NCBI GenBank assembly: GCA_963802355.1
Contig: CAWDIV010000014.1
Location: 124,001-188,000 of the forward strand
Direction of reading: 5' to 3'
Source of the DNA: SG8-41 sp963802355
GTDB taxonomy: Bacteria > Pseudomonadota > Gammaproteobacteria > Burkholderiales > SG8-41
DNA length: 64,000 nucleotides
Each line of letters begins with the position of its first letter. The stretch's first letter is position 1. Shown here piece by piece: positions 7,955 to 17,619 of this stretch. Position numbers and translations under genes: made by a program. The notes below the pieces were generated by a model, which was not told where the DNA came from, made no database searches, and saw only the letters and a list, made by a program, of their open reading frames with translations.

Positions 7955-9364
7955 CTATGCGGGTGGCAGCCGTTCCTTGTAAAGCCGCAGCGCGCGCAGC
8001 AGGTCCGCGATCAGCGTTTCCTGATAGCGGTAGGACATTTCCTCGCCCATAGGCACCAGTACCGACAGCGACTGCTTGCGGCATCTCTCTGCGAGCGCGG
8101 ACAAGCGCAGCATCAGATCATCGATCTGCGCACGGGCGTCGGGCAGCAGGTAACGCGCGTCGGGTAGCAACTCAGCGATCGAATCAATGGTGGTGCCGGG
8201 AGCGAAGAGCGCCGCAATCTCGCGCTCGATCTTCACCCGGTTGGCATCGATGCGCCACAGCCGATAGCGATGCCACAGCGCCATGCCGGCGAACAACACC
8301 GAGAAGGCCACCCCCAGCTGGATCCAGGTGGGCTGTGGCATGATGTTTACCGCCCAAGGCGCGTACTTGCCAAGCAGGTCGGGCCCCTCTGCGCTGTAGA
8401 AGTTCGCAGCCACCGTCGCCAAGGGCAAACCGGTCAGGTTAGCTTGCCCCTTGTTGTGGCCCACGAAGGTCGGAAATACCTCCGCCACCGCGGCCAGGAA
8501 CCCCTGTGTGACGCCGTCCGGGGCGCAGCCATTGCCAACGATGAGGGCGTCGACCTGCAGCACCTTGACGTCCTCGCGGGGCAGCTTTCGCACGTAGTCC
8601 ATTTGCGCAGCCTCGATCACACCCACGCGCGCGAAAGGCAGATGGCGGGCGAGCGATGCCACATCGGGCAGATGCAGGATGTTCAGGTTGCGCCGTGTCA
8701 CTGCGTCGACCAGCAGCTTCGCCTCTTCGTCGATGACCATCGCGGCCAAGTCGAGCTCGCCGCGCTCAAGCATGCCGAGCTGCTCGTCGACCGGCTGTGT
8801 CGACACAACGAGGTCGAGCCCCGTAACCAGCACCAACACCCGCCGCATCAACTGTTCGGTACCGCTGCCGACCGGACCGATGCCGATGCGCAGCCCTTTG
8901 AGGTCCGCCGGCGCGCGAATACGCTCGACATTGCGCCCGAGAATGATCAGTGACTCCGGCCGCGGCAGCCGACCGATCAACTCCAGCTGGTGTCCGTCCG
9001 GGTAGGCAATGCCGTTCTGCACCAGAGCGAAGTGGACTTTGCAGCTCTTCGCGCCAGCGATCAGCCGCCGGACGTTTTCCACCGATCCCGCCGAAGACAG
9101 ATTGTGCACTCGACCATTGCGGCGCGCGGCTTCAGCGGCGAACTTCTCGACGGTGGCGAAGTAGTTGCCCGTGGTGGCGCCGGAAAGCATCGACACCCGC
9201 ACGTGGCGCAGGCTCGGCCGCGGGTCCAGCCAGGCCACAAGCGCCGTGAGCAAGGCAAGTGCTGCGAAGAAGATCGCAGTCTTCACGCCGGGCGACAGCG
9301 AACCGCGCGCCGCGGGACGGCCGAGGACGCGCTTCATTCGATCAGTGGGGATGAGGCGGCTCAC
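7955..9364 (-). CDS. TAXI-family (TRAP-associated) solute receptor, membrane-anchored
   Basis: A 469-residue protein with an N-terminal membrane segment (about residues 27-46), a periplasmic TAXI domain and a second membrane segment near residues 345-365 (LGVAFSVLFAGMALWHRYR). A ~95-residue helical cytoplasmic tail follows. TAXI landmarks are the entry SMLSGATTGNYFATV, HNLSSAGSVENVRRLIAG and VGSGTEQLMRRVL. Classical TAXI proteins are free periplasmic receptors for TRAP transporters. This anchored form has no TRAP permease nearby and may be a sensor or accessory receptor. The ridA-4 gene lies upstream on the same strand. Confidence 0.85.
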   Translation of the reverse strand: MSRLIPTDRMKRVLGRPAARGSLSPGVKTAIFFAALALLTALVAWLDPRPSLRHVRVSMLSGATTGNYFATVEKFAAEAARRNGRVHNLSSAGSVENVRRLIAGAKSCKVHFALVQNGIAYPDGHQLELIGRLPRPESLIILGRNVERIRAPADLKGLRIGIGPVGSGTEQLMRRVLVLVTGLDLVVSTQPVDEQLGMLERGELDLAAMVIDEEAKLLVDAVTRRNLNILHLPDVASLARHLPFARVGVIEAAQMDYVRKLPREDVKVLQVDALIVGNGCAPDGVTQGFLAAVAEVFPTFVGHNKGQANLTGLPLATVAANFYSAEGPDLLGKYAPWAVNIMPQPTWIQLGVAFSVLFAGMALWHRYRLWRIDANRVKIEREIAALFAPGTTIDSIAELLPDARYLLPDARAQIDDLMLRLSALAERCRKQSLSVLVPMGEEMSYRYQETLIADLLRALRLYKERLPPA

Positions 9365-9449
9365 CGGCCCCGGCTTGTTCGATATCGGGCAATGGATTCA
9401 GGAGCGTGTCCTATCCATCCTCGCTTGCTAAACTGGTTCCTCGAGCCGG

Positions 9450-9800
9450 TCAATGCTTCGCCGCGGCGGTGACGACGATCTCCACCAGCGTGTCGCCGGC
9501 GAGCGGCGCGCCGACACAGGCGCGCTGCGGCCAGTTCCGCCAGTCGGAGCCAATCCAGTCGTTCCACACGTCGTCCATCCCCGCCTTCTGCGAAATGTCG
9601 GCGAGGAAAATCTGGACCGAAATCAAACAGGTTTTGTCGGAACCCGCATCAGCCAGGTTGGCGTCGATCGCTGCGAGTGCAGCGCGCGTCTGGCTCTGGA
9701 TGTCCGCGCCTGGGGCGGTGGCCACCGTGTACACAACGCCGCCATGGCGAACCGCTCGGTTCCGCCCTTTGGCGCTTCCCTGCCAACGTTCGATAGTCAT
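9450..9800 (-). CDS. RidA/YjgF-family protein, paralog 4
   Basis: A 116-residue Rid-fold protein (MTIERWQGSAKGRNRAVRHG...). The core motifs GGVVYTVATAPGADIQSQT and LAAIDANLADAGSDKTCLIS fit the Rid5-7-like branch, shorter and more divergent than paralogs 1-3. The carboxylate-binding arginine region reads WPQRACVGAPLAG. An AAGGGAGACAAA ribosome site precedes the ATG at 9800. It lies just upstream of the TAXI receptor on the same strand and could be co-transcribed. Confidence 0.85.
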   Translation of the reverse strand: MTIERWQGSAKGRNRAVRHGGVVYTVATAPGADIQSQTRAALAAIDANLADAGSDKTCLISVQIFLADISQKAGMDDVWNDWIGSDWRNWPQRACVGAPLAGDTLVEIVVTAAAKH

Positions 9801-9817
9801 GTTTTGTCTCCCTTGCA

Positions 9818-9896
9818 GACAGGATTAACAGGATGAACGGGATCCTCAGCATCGTTGTCGTCGCTTGCAAACCATCCTGTAAATCCTGTTCATAGC
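9818..9896. repeat. CAGGAT palindromic repeat, copy R2
   Basis: It closely matches R1 at 7832 in order, spacing and loop: opening GACAGGATTAACAGGATGAA, closing ATCCTGTAAATCCTGTTCAT. It lies upstream of ridA-4. Confidence 0.75.
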
Positions 9897-9938
9897 AATC
9901 CCGGTTGCCGGGGAAATCTTACACTGACCCGAGTTATT

Positions 9939-9992
9939 CGATCGTCACCCGTATTTCGTCACCCGTAATCGTCACCACTATTCGTCACTCCA
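9939..9992. repeat. CGTCACC short tandem repeat array
   Basis: Four copies of a CGTCACC-based 11-14-base unit run into the last codons of the frameshifted MFS gene. The same unit, in either orientation, recurs at 19556, 27030, 41036, 44873, 45783 and 48318. Confidence 0.6.
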
Positions 9993-11222
9993 ATTTCTTC
10001 AGGCTGGGAACCAGCAGGACGATGCCCAGCATTATGAATATGGCACTTGCAGAGTAAGCTCCCTGAGCCAATGGAGCACCAAAGCGCTCCGCTACCGCCC
10101 CCGCCAGGAAATTGCCCAACGGCAAGCTGATGACCACACCGGTGCGCAGTCCCATCACCCGGCCGCGCATCGGCTGCGTCGTATTGCTCAGTATCAAAGT
10201 GGCGATCACCGTCCAGACGATCGCCTGCGCAAGCCCGGCCAGGAACACGAGCGTCAGCGAAAGGTAATACCACGTAGACATCGCAAACAGCAGGAGGGAG
10301 GCCGGCCAGGCGAGGCCGCTGCACACGAGCAGCCTGCCCTTGCGCTTGAAATTGCCCAGGGAGACGACCCAGACCCCTGCCACGAGCGCGCCAAAACCCG
10401 CCATGGCCGTGAGCATCCCGTAGCCCGTCGGACCCGCGTCCAGGATGTAACGGGCAAACACAGGGAGGAAGGAATAACGGTACGGGGCGGCGAACAGGTT
10501 AAGGAGAAAGGCAATCACCAGCAGCATCAGGACTGGTACTGGTTGCCCCACACATACTCGAGCCCGCCGATCAGGCTCCTCACCGGCGGCTCGTGCACGT
10601 GGGGGACAGCCTGCCTCACGTCCTTCAGCAGGAGCAGCACCGCCACGTCCACGAGATAGATGACGGCAATCAGCCCATAGGCCCCGCCCATGCCCAAAAC
10701 CGGGATCAGTATCCCCCCCAGTGCCGGGCCAACGACCACCGTGATCTCGAGGGCTACTGCATTCAGGGCGATCGCGTTGGTCAGGTCTTCCGTTTCCACC
10801 AGGTCCGGCACGAAGGCCTGACGGGTAGGGTTGTCCAGGGCCCAGGTGAGGCTGCTCACGAGGGCCAGCGCGATGACATGCCACAGGGCAAGCCAGCCGG
10901 AAACAAAAAGAAACAGCATGATGGCCGACACCGCCACGTTCACCAGTGCCGCGATGATCAGGAGCAGGCGCCGGTCCATCCGGTCCGCGACTACTCCCAT
11001 GAACGGTGCTGTCAGATAGCCGGCCATTTTGCTCCCGGCCACAATGCCCACCATCAAGGGAGAGTCCGTCAGCTCCAGGGTCAGCCACCCAACCACCACC
11101 ATATCGGCCCACCGGGCAGTGGAGGAAAGAAGCGTGGCCGTCCAAAGCAGGCGGAAGCCACGATGGCGGAGGGCGGCAAACTGGTGCATCCGGCCCAGCC
11201 GACCAAGACTTTCCCGCATCAT
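9985..11222 (-). pseudogene. MFS transporter (EntS/MFS_3-like), one frameshift
   Basis: The first 225 residues (MMRESLGRLGRMHQFAALRH...) and the last 180 lie in different frames; restoring one missing base near 10,540 gives a continuous ~412-residue MFS protein with 12 membrane segments. Signatures include ADRMDRRLLLIIAALVN and the second-half loop FKRKGRLLV. MFS_3 members include enterobactin and macrolide exporters. No in-frame stop or deletion is seen apart from the shift, so a sequencing or assembly error is at least as likely as true decay. The ATG at 11222 was preferred because MMRESLG leads directly into the conserved start. Confidence 0.75.
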
Positions 11223-11258
11223 AGATACACATTGTCATTCCCGCGGCGGCGGGTATCC

Positions 11259-11281
11259 CCTTTCCCCCTTTGGGGGAAAGG
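11259..11281. repeat. perfect hairpin CCTTTCCCCC/GGGGGAAAGG
   Basis: Ten perfectly paired bases with a TTT loop, inside a stretch (about 11229-11330) that resembles the extragenic 'ATTCCCGCG...' repeats common in proteobacteria. It is upstream of the MFS gene and carries no frame. Confidence 0.55.
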
Positions 11282-11367
11282 TAGGATAGGGGGGCATATC
11301 ACTGGATCCCCAGGCTTCGCGAGGATGACGTGTTCAGGTCCTGAGCTCAGGCCAACACCAGAGGCAC

Positions 11368-11557
11368 TCATTTCATAAATGGCTGGTGTTCATTCGGCCT
11401 CGCGTAAGGGTGAGGAGAAACGCATTCTTCGCAAGTTAGTCGGTGCCGGGTTCAATCTCTTGCGATCCTCTATCGTAGGGTGTCAGGAACCCTAATCTCT
11501 AAGGTTCCTGACACCCTTAGTCGTACGCTCGGTCAAGTGGCAACACTATTCATGAAC
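11368..11557 (-). repeat. MITE-like element, copy D
   Basis: This is a reverse-orientation copy of the ~200-bp element also seen at 16087, 33379 and, shortened, at 56078, 58894 and 63042. It has end sequences TTCATAAATGG and ATTCATGAA, and the inner hairpin GGGTGTCAGGAACC...GGTTCCTGACACCC. It lies just downstream (3') of the frameshifted hydrolase gene. No transposase is encoded. Confidence 0.8.
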
Positions 11558-11624
11558 CGAGCTCTAGAGACCGGAAATGATCGATTCTGTCTGGTCCCCA
11601 GTCCCGATATACGCTTTCCGTTCC

Positions 11625-12837
11625 CTACTTCACCCACCAATGCATGGAATCCTGGTCCGCGCCCTGCGTGCCATTCGGGCCGCCGCCGCCGGTTCGCAGG
11701 TACATCTTGCGCGCATAGCCCGGCTTGAACTTGCCGGCGAGCGCATCGACGATCCAGTCCATGCCCATCGAATGGCAGTCCATCCGCTGCCCCTGCGCCG
11801 GGAACATGGTCGTCTGGTGATAGGTGTCCTCGTAGACCCAGAGCTCCTTCGGCGCCTTGATCCGGTCGTAGAAACGGTAGACGAGCTCGACGGGACTGCG
11901 CGCATCGTATTCGCCGGTCGTCAGCAGGGTCGGCGCCGTGATGCCGCCTTCCTTGCCCTCGATGTTCATCTGACTCACGATCCTGTCGAGCTCCTCCTCG
12001 CTCTTCGCGCCGGTGAGATAGCCGAAGAGCTGCTTGTAGCGCGGCGAGAAAGTGTCGAGGATGAAGTACTTGTCGAGATAGGACGCCCAGACGCCGACAT
12101 TCGCCTTGATGATCGGATCGCCCATCGCCGCAACGCCGAGGCCCCAGTGTGATCCCATCGACTGCGAGAAGACGGTAATCTTGTCGGGATCGACCTCCTT
12201 GCGGCCCTGCAGCCATTTCGCCACGGCGATAACCGCGCGCTCGTAGTTGTCCGCAGTCAGCTTGGTGCCGCGGAGATTGCTCGTGCCCTGCCCCGGCCCA
12301 TCCATGGACAGCAGATGCATGCCGCGATCCAGCGCGTGGTTGATCTGCGGGATCCGGATAGATCTCCTTGGTCATGTCGCAACCGGGGATGAAGATCACG
12401 GCCGGCGCCTTCGGGCGGCCCTTCAGCATGTGGAAATTGCACTGAAGCTCGACGCCCTCGAAGGGAATCTCGACGCGTTCGATGGGGTAAGGGGCGAGCT
12501 CGATCACCTTTTCGTAGTTGGCGAGGCAGCGTCCGTGCAGGTAACGCTTCTCGTCATTGGTCTCGAGGACCGGATGCTGGGCGGCGGCGAACTGGGCGGA
12601 GGCGCGGTAGTAGAGCTCGAAGGCCGTCATCCTGTGGCCGGCGGTTTCTTCTTCCGCCGCCACGCGCTCCATGCGCTGGGCGATGCGGCCGACATGCTTC
12701 GAGATCTGGGCATGGCTCTTGACGCTCGCCGGAAAATTCCGGCCGTCGCCGTCCCAGTGGAAGACGCGGCCGGTTTCCTTGACCAGATAATCGAAAATCC
12801 ATTGCTGGCGATCGCGGTCCAGACGGGGTGTACGCAT
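11625..12837 (-). pseudogene. FrsA/dihydropseudooxynicotine-hydrolase-like alpha/beta hydrolase, one frameshift
   Basis: Start ATG 12837 is preceded by GGAGGAATT. Frame one covers the helical lid (YYRASAQFAAAQHP) and the hydrolase entry VEIPFEGVELQ. After a GGG run at 12349-12351 the reading continues in another frame from MHLLSMDGPGQG through the nucleophile segment VFSQSMGSHWG to the end. Removing one base there gives ~403 residues. The architecture matches the FrsA-like esterases that include 2,6-dihydropseudooxynicotine hydrolase, a C-C bond hydrolase. The substrate is unknown. The shift may be a consensus error. Confidence 0.78.
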
Positions 12838-13377
12838 TGCTTCAATTCCTCCATGATGGTGGTCGTTGGTGAAAAAGGGTGTGGCGTATCTTCGTTGGAC
12901 GTGGCTGAGATGCCCTGCCCTTCGTCCGAACTGTGGTCTGCAGGTGATTCCCGGTTTGCTTCGCCGCACGGAAACTATCGCATCTGGCGGGGTGGGCGCA
13001 AGAGAGGATGGATCGGGAGCATTTGGCAGGTCAGCGCCGGCTGTTGGTTGGCTAGAACCATTTCAAAAACGGTCTACGGACAGGATGAACGGGATGAACA
13101 GGATAAAAGCGCAATCACACCATCCTGTACATCCTGTTAATCCTGTCAATTCTTCGATCTTGATCAGGCGTTGAAACGGGCGGCAAGTCCGCCGAAGCGA
13201 GGCGGGCCGAGACGATCCTCTATCCTTGTCTGAGACGCCATTATCCGCGAGGCCTTCTCCGCGACGTCACATCGGTCGGGCCGCTTGGTAGAGCGCGCCG
13301 TGCTTCTGAAGCGCGGTGGCTCGCCTATGCATGGTTTGATCAACAAACAGGCCGCAAAATGTGCGGCGCGTCTTGTT
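12838..13377. other. gene-poor interval
   Basis: About 540 bases hold the hydrolase promoter region, the CAGGAT copy R3 and a GC-rich tail. A 60-codon frame on the minus strand (13164-13346) has no recognisable family and no ribosome site. I see no other gene. Confidence 0.5.
13079..13150. repeat. CAGGAT palindromic repeat, copy R3
   Basis: GACAGGATGAACGGGATGAA and ATCCTGTACATCCTGTTAAT form the two arms. It is slightly shorter in the loop than R1 and R2. Confidence 0.7.
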
Positions 13378-14344
13378 CTACTGTCGCAGACCGAGGCGTT
13401 CGGCGAGCCGCTCGTAGAGCTGATACTGATCGCGCACGAATTTGTCTGTTTCGGCGGGGCTGCGCACAGCCGCGATGCCGCCGAGCTTCTCGACGCCGCC
13501 GAGCCAGGCGGGGTCCTGCGCCAGCTTCGCTAGCACGTCAGTCCAGCGCTCGACCACATCCCGCGGCAGGCGCGCTGGTCCGGCAAGCGCGGACCATGCC
13601 GCGAGGCTCTCCATCTCCGGCCAGCCAAGGCTTCTTGCGGTCGGCGTATTGGGCAGCTCCTTCAAAGGCGCGCGCGTCGTCGTCATCAGCGGCCGCAGCG
13701 TGCCTGCGCGAAAGTGCCCCAGAAGGGCACCGAGATTGCTGCAGGCGAATTGCACTTGCCCGCCCAGGAGCGACACAGCGAGCTCGCCCGATCCCTTGTA
13801 CGGAACCCCGACTGCTGCATCTTTCGGCAAGCCGACCAGGCTGAAGAGATACTGCGGGCCGAAGTTCTGCAGCGTCCCCTCACCCACTGTCGCAAAGTTG
13901 AGTTTGCCCGGATACTTGCGGATCTCGGCAATGAGGTCATTCATCGACGCGTATGGCGCATCGCCCCTCACCGCACAGACGTAAGGATTGATCTCCAGCA
14001 CCGAAAGGAAGGTGAAATCGTTCGCGCCGTAGGGTGTCTTTCGATCGGTCGCCGGCAGGATCACCTGCGATGCGATTCGCGCAAGCAGCAGACGGTAACC
14101 GTCCGGCGGTGCATTGCGGACCTCGAGCGGTGCCGATCGCCCCCGAGGCGCCGGGCTGGTTCATCACGACCACCGATTGCCCGTTCAGATAGCGCGGGGC
14201 GTGCTGGGCCAGATTCCGTGCGGCGAGATCAGCGTCGCTGCCGGCCGTGTACGGCACGACGAGCAGGATCGGGCGCGACGGATATTGCGCATGTACCACG
14301 ATCGACGCAGCGAACAGACAAGCGAAAACAGGGCCGCGGACCAT
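13378..14344 (-). pseudogene. Bug/TctC-family receptor, one frameshift
   Basis: The ATG at 14344 gives a signal peptide (MVRGPVFACLFAASIVVHAQ). The mature start YPSRPILLVVPYTAGSDADL and VVMNQPGASGAIGT are in one frame; near 14,128 the reading moves to a second frame that continues as PPDGYRLLLARI and runs to the stop. Removing one base gives 321 residues. The ligand loop has PYTAGSDAD instead of the usual PGGxxD, so its ligand may differ. The amidohydrolase gene ends 57 bases upstream on the same strand. Confidence 0.8.
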
Positions 14345-14400
14345 GAGCGGAGTATACGGCCGGCACCACCCGCGCTCCACGATGTCGTAAATCTTCTCCC

Positions 14401-16069
14401 TCAAGCCGGCCCGAACACCTCACGCCCGGCAAGGAAGGTTCGATCAACACGGATGTCCTTCAGTCGATCCAGATCGCAGGAAAGTGGATCTTCAGCGAGC
14501 ACAACCATGTCCGCGACCTTGCCGACCTCGAGCGATCCGTATCTATCCTCGTTCCAGGTCAAGCGGTGTCCGCTTTGCGCCGCCATCCGCAGAGCCTCGT
14601 CCCGGGTGAGCTGACTATTTCCGAGTTGTCGCTGACCATCCTCGTCCCAGCGCGCAAGCGCCTCCCACGCCGTCCACAGCATCGAATAGGGCACTCCGTC
14701 GGTCGAAAGCGCAACCGGCACGCCGCCATCCAGCATGCGCCGGATGGGGATGCCCTGGTCGCCCAGTTGGTCGAGCCCGTAGCGATCACCTGCCATCCAG
14801 AGAAAACCCGGCACCACCGTGGCGATGACGCCGAGCGCCTTCATGCGCCGGATCTGCTCGTCGCTCGCCTGATTGACGTGGATTACCACCCAGCGGCGGT
14901 CGCGGATCGGCACCTCTTTGTCGATGGCCTCGTAGGCGCTCAGAGCGTATTCGAGATCGCGGCTGACCACGCAATTCACGCGCAGGCCGAGCCGAGCCGC
15001 TTCGATGCCGAGCTTCACGAACCGCTCTTGTGTCATCGCTTGGTAGAAATGTCCCGCCCACTGATCATAGGGATAGCCTGCCGCGATGATGTCTGCGACC
15101 GTGCTGTCGGCATGGCCGCCGAGATTGATTCCTTCCACGCGCAGGATATCGTCGCCGCGGCCGCGGCCGCCGGCAACGCCGGCATAGTGGTAGAAGAGAT
15201 CGAGCAGCCGTTTATCGTCGAACGCTGCGCTCGGCATGCTGACCGGGGTGTGCATGCGCAACGGCAGAGCGCCGCGCTCGGCATTCTCACGGTAGGCACG
15301 TATGACCGTGGGCGTGAGTCCATGTCCTTCATAGAGCGAGGTCGTTCCCGCCGCTACGTAGGCGTGCGCGCCGAGGCGAACGCTGTCCACCCGATCGGAG
15401 TACTTGAAGCGCGGCAGGTCGCGGAACAGAGTGTACTCCAGGACCGGCACGAAATTTCTTTCCAGGAACACGCCCGTCGGGTCGCCGCGTGCATCCTTCA
15501 CGATCTCGACGTTGTGCGGCGCGCGCGTGTCGCGCGTCACGCCCGCCCGCCTGAGCGCCAGCGAGTTGGCAACCGACGGAAACGGACGGCGGCTCCACCA
15601 GCCCCACACCGCACGGATATAGACCGCGTGGTCGGGAGCGACGGCATCGAGGTCATGGCGAGTTGGAAAACGGCCGTCGATCAATTGCTCCGGGACGGCT
15701 GATGTACTCGTGCGGCGGCTCGCCCATCGGCATGAGCACGATCCACTCGCCGGCGGGAGTCGTCTGCGTCGCGCGTTTCACGACGTCCAGGATGTCGGCG
15801 ACGGAGTGAAGGCCGGCAATCGGGATGCCGCCTCGCGCCTTGAGACCTTCCCGGTCCGCATGCGGATGCGCGTCGAAGAACCCCGGCAGTACCGAACGAC
15901 CCTCTAGGTCGATGAGTCGGGTCGTGGGAGCGGCATCTTTGAGCAGCGCCGCGTCGTCGCCGACGGCCACCACGTGACCCGATCGCACGGAGATGGCTTG
16001 CGCCAATCGTGAGCCACGATCGAGCGTAATGATCTTGCCGCCGTGCAGAATCAGATCGGGAGGAAACAC
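14401..16069 (-). pseudogene. YtcJ-like metal-dependent amidohydrolase (amidohydrolase_3), one frameshift
   Basis: The N-terminal 130 residues (MFPPDLILHGGKIITLDRG...) contain the metal-binding FFDAHPHAD. At a GGG run (15692-15694) the frame changes, and deleting one base joins EYISRP directly to EQLIDGRFP; the remainder continues through VEGINLGGHADSTV and the C-terminal composite strand VGKVADMVVLAEDPL. The full protein would be ~555 residues, normal for YtcJ/N-acyl-amino-acid-hydrolase relatives. It probably hydrolyses an amide or cyclic substrate. Bug genes lie on either side, which suggests an uptake-plus-hydrolysis pairing. Confidence 0.8.
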
Positions 16070-16086
16070 GTGTCGGCACTTTCTTA

Positions 16087-16287
16087 TTAGAGGTCAATTC
16101 ATAAATAGTTATTGCGACTTGACCGAGCGTACGCCTAAGGGTGTCAGGAACCTTAGAGATTAGGGTTCCTGACACCCTACGATAGAGGATCGCAAGAGAT
16201 CGAGCCCGGCACCGACTAAATTGCGAAGAATGTGTCTCTCTCCCGCCTTGCGCGAGATCAAATGAACATCAGCCATTCATGAAATGA
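16087..16287 (+). repeat. MITE-like element, copy A (most complete)
   Basis: It begins TTAGAGGTCAATTCATAAAT and ends AGCCATTCATGAAAT; the two ends form an imperfect terminal inverted repeat around ATTCATAAAT/ATTCATGAAAT. At 16139-16178 lies a 17-bp-stem hairpin (GGGTGTCAGGAACC...). A conserved right half follows (GAGGATCGCAAGAGAT, GCCCGGCACCGACT, TGCGAAGAATGTGT). It lies between the amidohydrolase start and the stop of the next Bug gene. Confidence 0.85.
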
Positions 16288-16290
16288 TTT

Positions 16291-17253
16291 TTACTGAAGC
16301 TTGATTCCCGCGCGCTGAACCACCTGCCGCCACTGCTGCAGCTCGTTGCGTACCTGCTCGTGCAGCCGCTCCGGCGTGCCGCCGGCGGGCGCCACCCCCT
16401 CCGACTGCAGCCGCTCCTCCATTTCCTTCAGGCGGAGGATGTTGTTCATCTCCGTGTTCAGACGATCGACGATAGCCCGCGGCAGTCCCCGCGGTCCGAT
16501 GAGGCCGTGCCAGTTAGGCACGTCGTAGCCGGGCAGGCCTGCCTCCGCAATCGTGGGCAACGCCGGCTCGGCAGGCATGCGCTCCGTGGTCGTCACCCCC
16601 AGCGCGCGCAGGCGGCCGGATTTCACATGCGGCATGCCGACCTGCGAGGTCGAGAAGAGAAGCTGGACCTGCCCTGCGATGAGGTCGGTGATCGCCGGCC
16701 CGCCACCCCGGTACGGCACGTGCGTCATCTTCGCTCCTGCCATGAAGAGAAAAAGCTCCGCCGCGAGGTGCACGATCCCGCCCTGTCCGCTGCTGGCGTA
16801 GATAATCTGGCCCGGCCGGCCTTTCGCGAGGGCGATCAGATCTTTCACGTTGCGCGCCGGCAGCGACGGGTGCACGACCAGGACGAACGGCCCGCGCGCC
16901 ACCCAGATGATAGGGGTGTAGTCGGTGAGCGCGTCGTACTTGATGGGATAGAGGCTGGGATTCACCGCATAGCTCGGCGAGATCATCGTCAGCGTGTACC
17001 CGTCCGGCGCGGCCTTCACGCCGAGCTCGAAGCCGATCACGCTGCCTGCCCCCGGACGATTGTCGACGATGATCTGCTGCCCGAGCGCCTCGCCCAGCTT
17101 TCCGCCCATCAACCGGGTCACGAAATCGGTGCCGCCGCCGGGCGTCGCGCCCACTATGATGCGCACGGGCTTGGACGGATAAGTCTGCGCAACCGCCGGG
17201 GCGGCCAGCGTACATGCTGTGGCGAGCGCAATCGCGGACAATCGATGCTGCAT
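16291..17253 (-). CDS. Bug/TctC-family receptor
   Basis: 320 residues, intact. Signal peptide MQHRLSAIALATACTLAAPAVAQ; then YPSKPVRIIVGATPGGGTDFV, IVDNRPGAGSVIG and PDGYTLTMIS. Ligand-pocket segments YASSGQGGIVHLAAELF and THVPYRGGGPAITDL are typical. AGGAGAACTGACG precedes the ATG. The MocR-like remnant lies just upstream. No permease partner is nearby. Confidence 0.92.
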   Translation of the reverse strand: MQHRLSAIALATACTLAAPAVAQTYPSKPVRIIVGATPGGGTDFVTRLMGGKLGEALGQQIIVDNRPGAGSVIGFELGVKAAPDGYTLTMISPSYAVNPSLYPIKYDALTDYTPIIWVARGPFVLVVHPSLPARNVKDLIALAKGRPGQIIYASSGQGGIVHLAAELFLFMAGAKMTHVPYRGGGPAITDLIAGQVQLLFSTSQVGMPHVKSGRLRALGVTTTERMPAEPALPTIAEAGLPGYDVPNWHGLIGPRGLPRAIVDRLNTEMNNILRLKEMEERLQSEGVAPAGGTPERLHEQVRNELQQWRQVVQRAGIKLQ

Positions 17254-17273
17254 CGTCAGTTCTCCTGAAGATC

Positions 17274-17531
17274 CTATCGAACGCGTTCGATGGCGGCCAG
17301 CATGCGACGCGCGGCGGTCGTGGCCTGCTCCTTTGCTACGTTGGCGTATCCGATCATTAGCCCGTTGTAGCCAGGGGCTCTTAGCGAACAGCGTGACAGG
17401 GGGGCGGGACCGATGCGCTTGCGAGACAAGAGTTCAACTAACTCTGTATCCCTGAGACGTCCGCGCAGCCAAGCGACGAAATGCATACCGCCATCCTGTC
17501 GCGGCGGGAGGGCGTAGCGCTCTCGAATCAT
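17274..17531 (-). pseudogene. C-terminal remnant of a MocR/PdxR-type regulator (aminotransferase domain)
   Basis: 85 residues match only the end of the class-I aminotransferase-like domain of MocR regulators: DGGMHFVAWLRGRLRDTELV, then IGPAPLSRC and GYNGLMIGYANV. A full protein is ~480 residues with an N-terminal GntR HTH. The PLP-lysine region and the HTH are missing, and an in-frame stop lies directly upstream. This is a deletion remnant. Confidence 0.6.
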
Positions 17532-17574
17532 GGTCCACTCAGAATTCTAAATCGTGGACCTTTAGTGTAGACCA
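17531..17574. promoter_or_regulatory. inverted/direct repeat TGGTCCAC ... GTGGACC ... GTGTAGACCA
   Basis: TGGTCCAC at 17531 is mirrored by GTGGACC at 17554 and again by GTGTAGACCA at 17565. The pattern, between the MocR remnant and the divergent methyltransferase gene, resembles a regulator operator. Promoter function is inference. Confidence 0.35.
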
Positions 17575-17619
17575 ACTCCGGTTATCCTTTGCATCAAGCA
17601 ATAGGCGAAGGCAGACCCG

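Noticed and set aside
13164..13346. A 60-codon minus-strand frame (MLIKPCIGEPPRFRSTA...).
   Set aside because: No recognisable domain or ribosome site; described only as part of the gene-poor interval.
16139..16178. The GGGTGTCAGGAACC hairpin as a simple terminator.
   Set aside because: It has no T-run and is part of a longer repeated element with conserved flanks; a terminator effect is possible but secondary.
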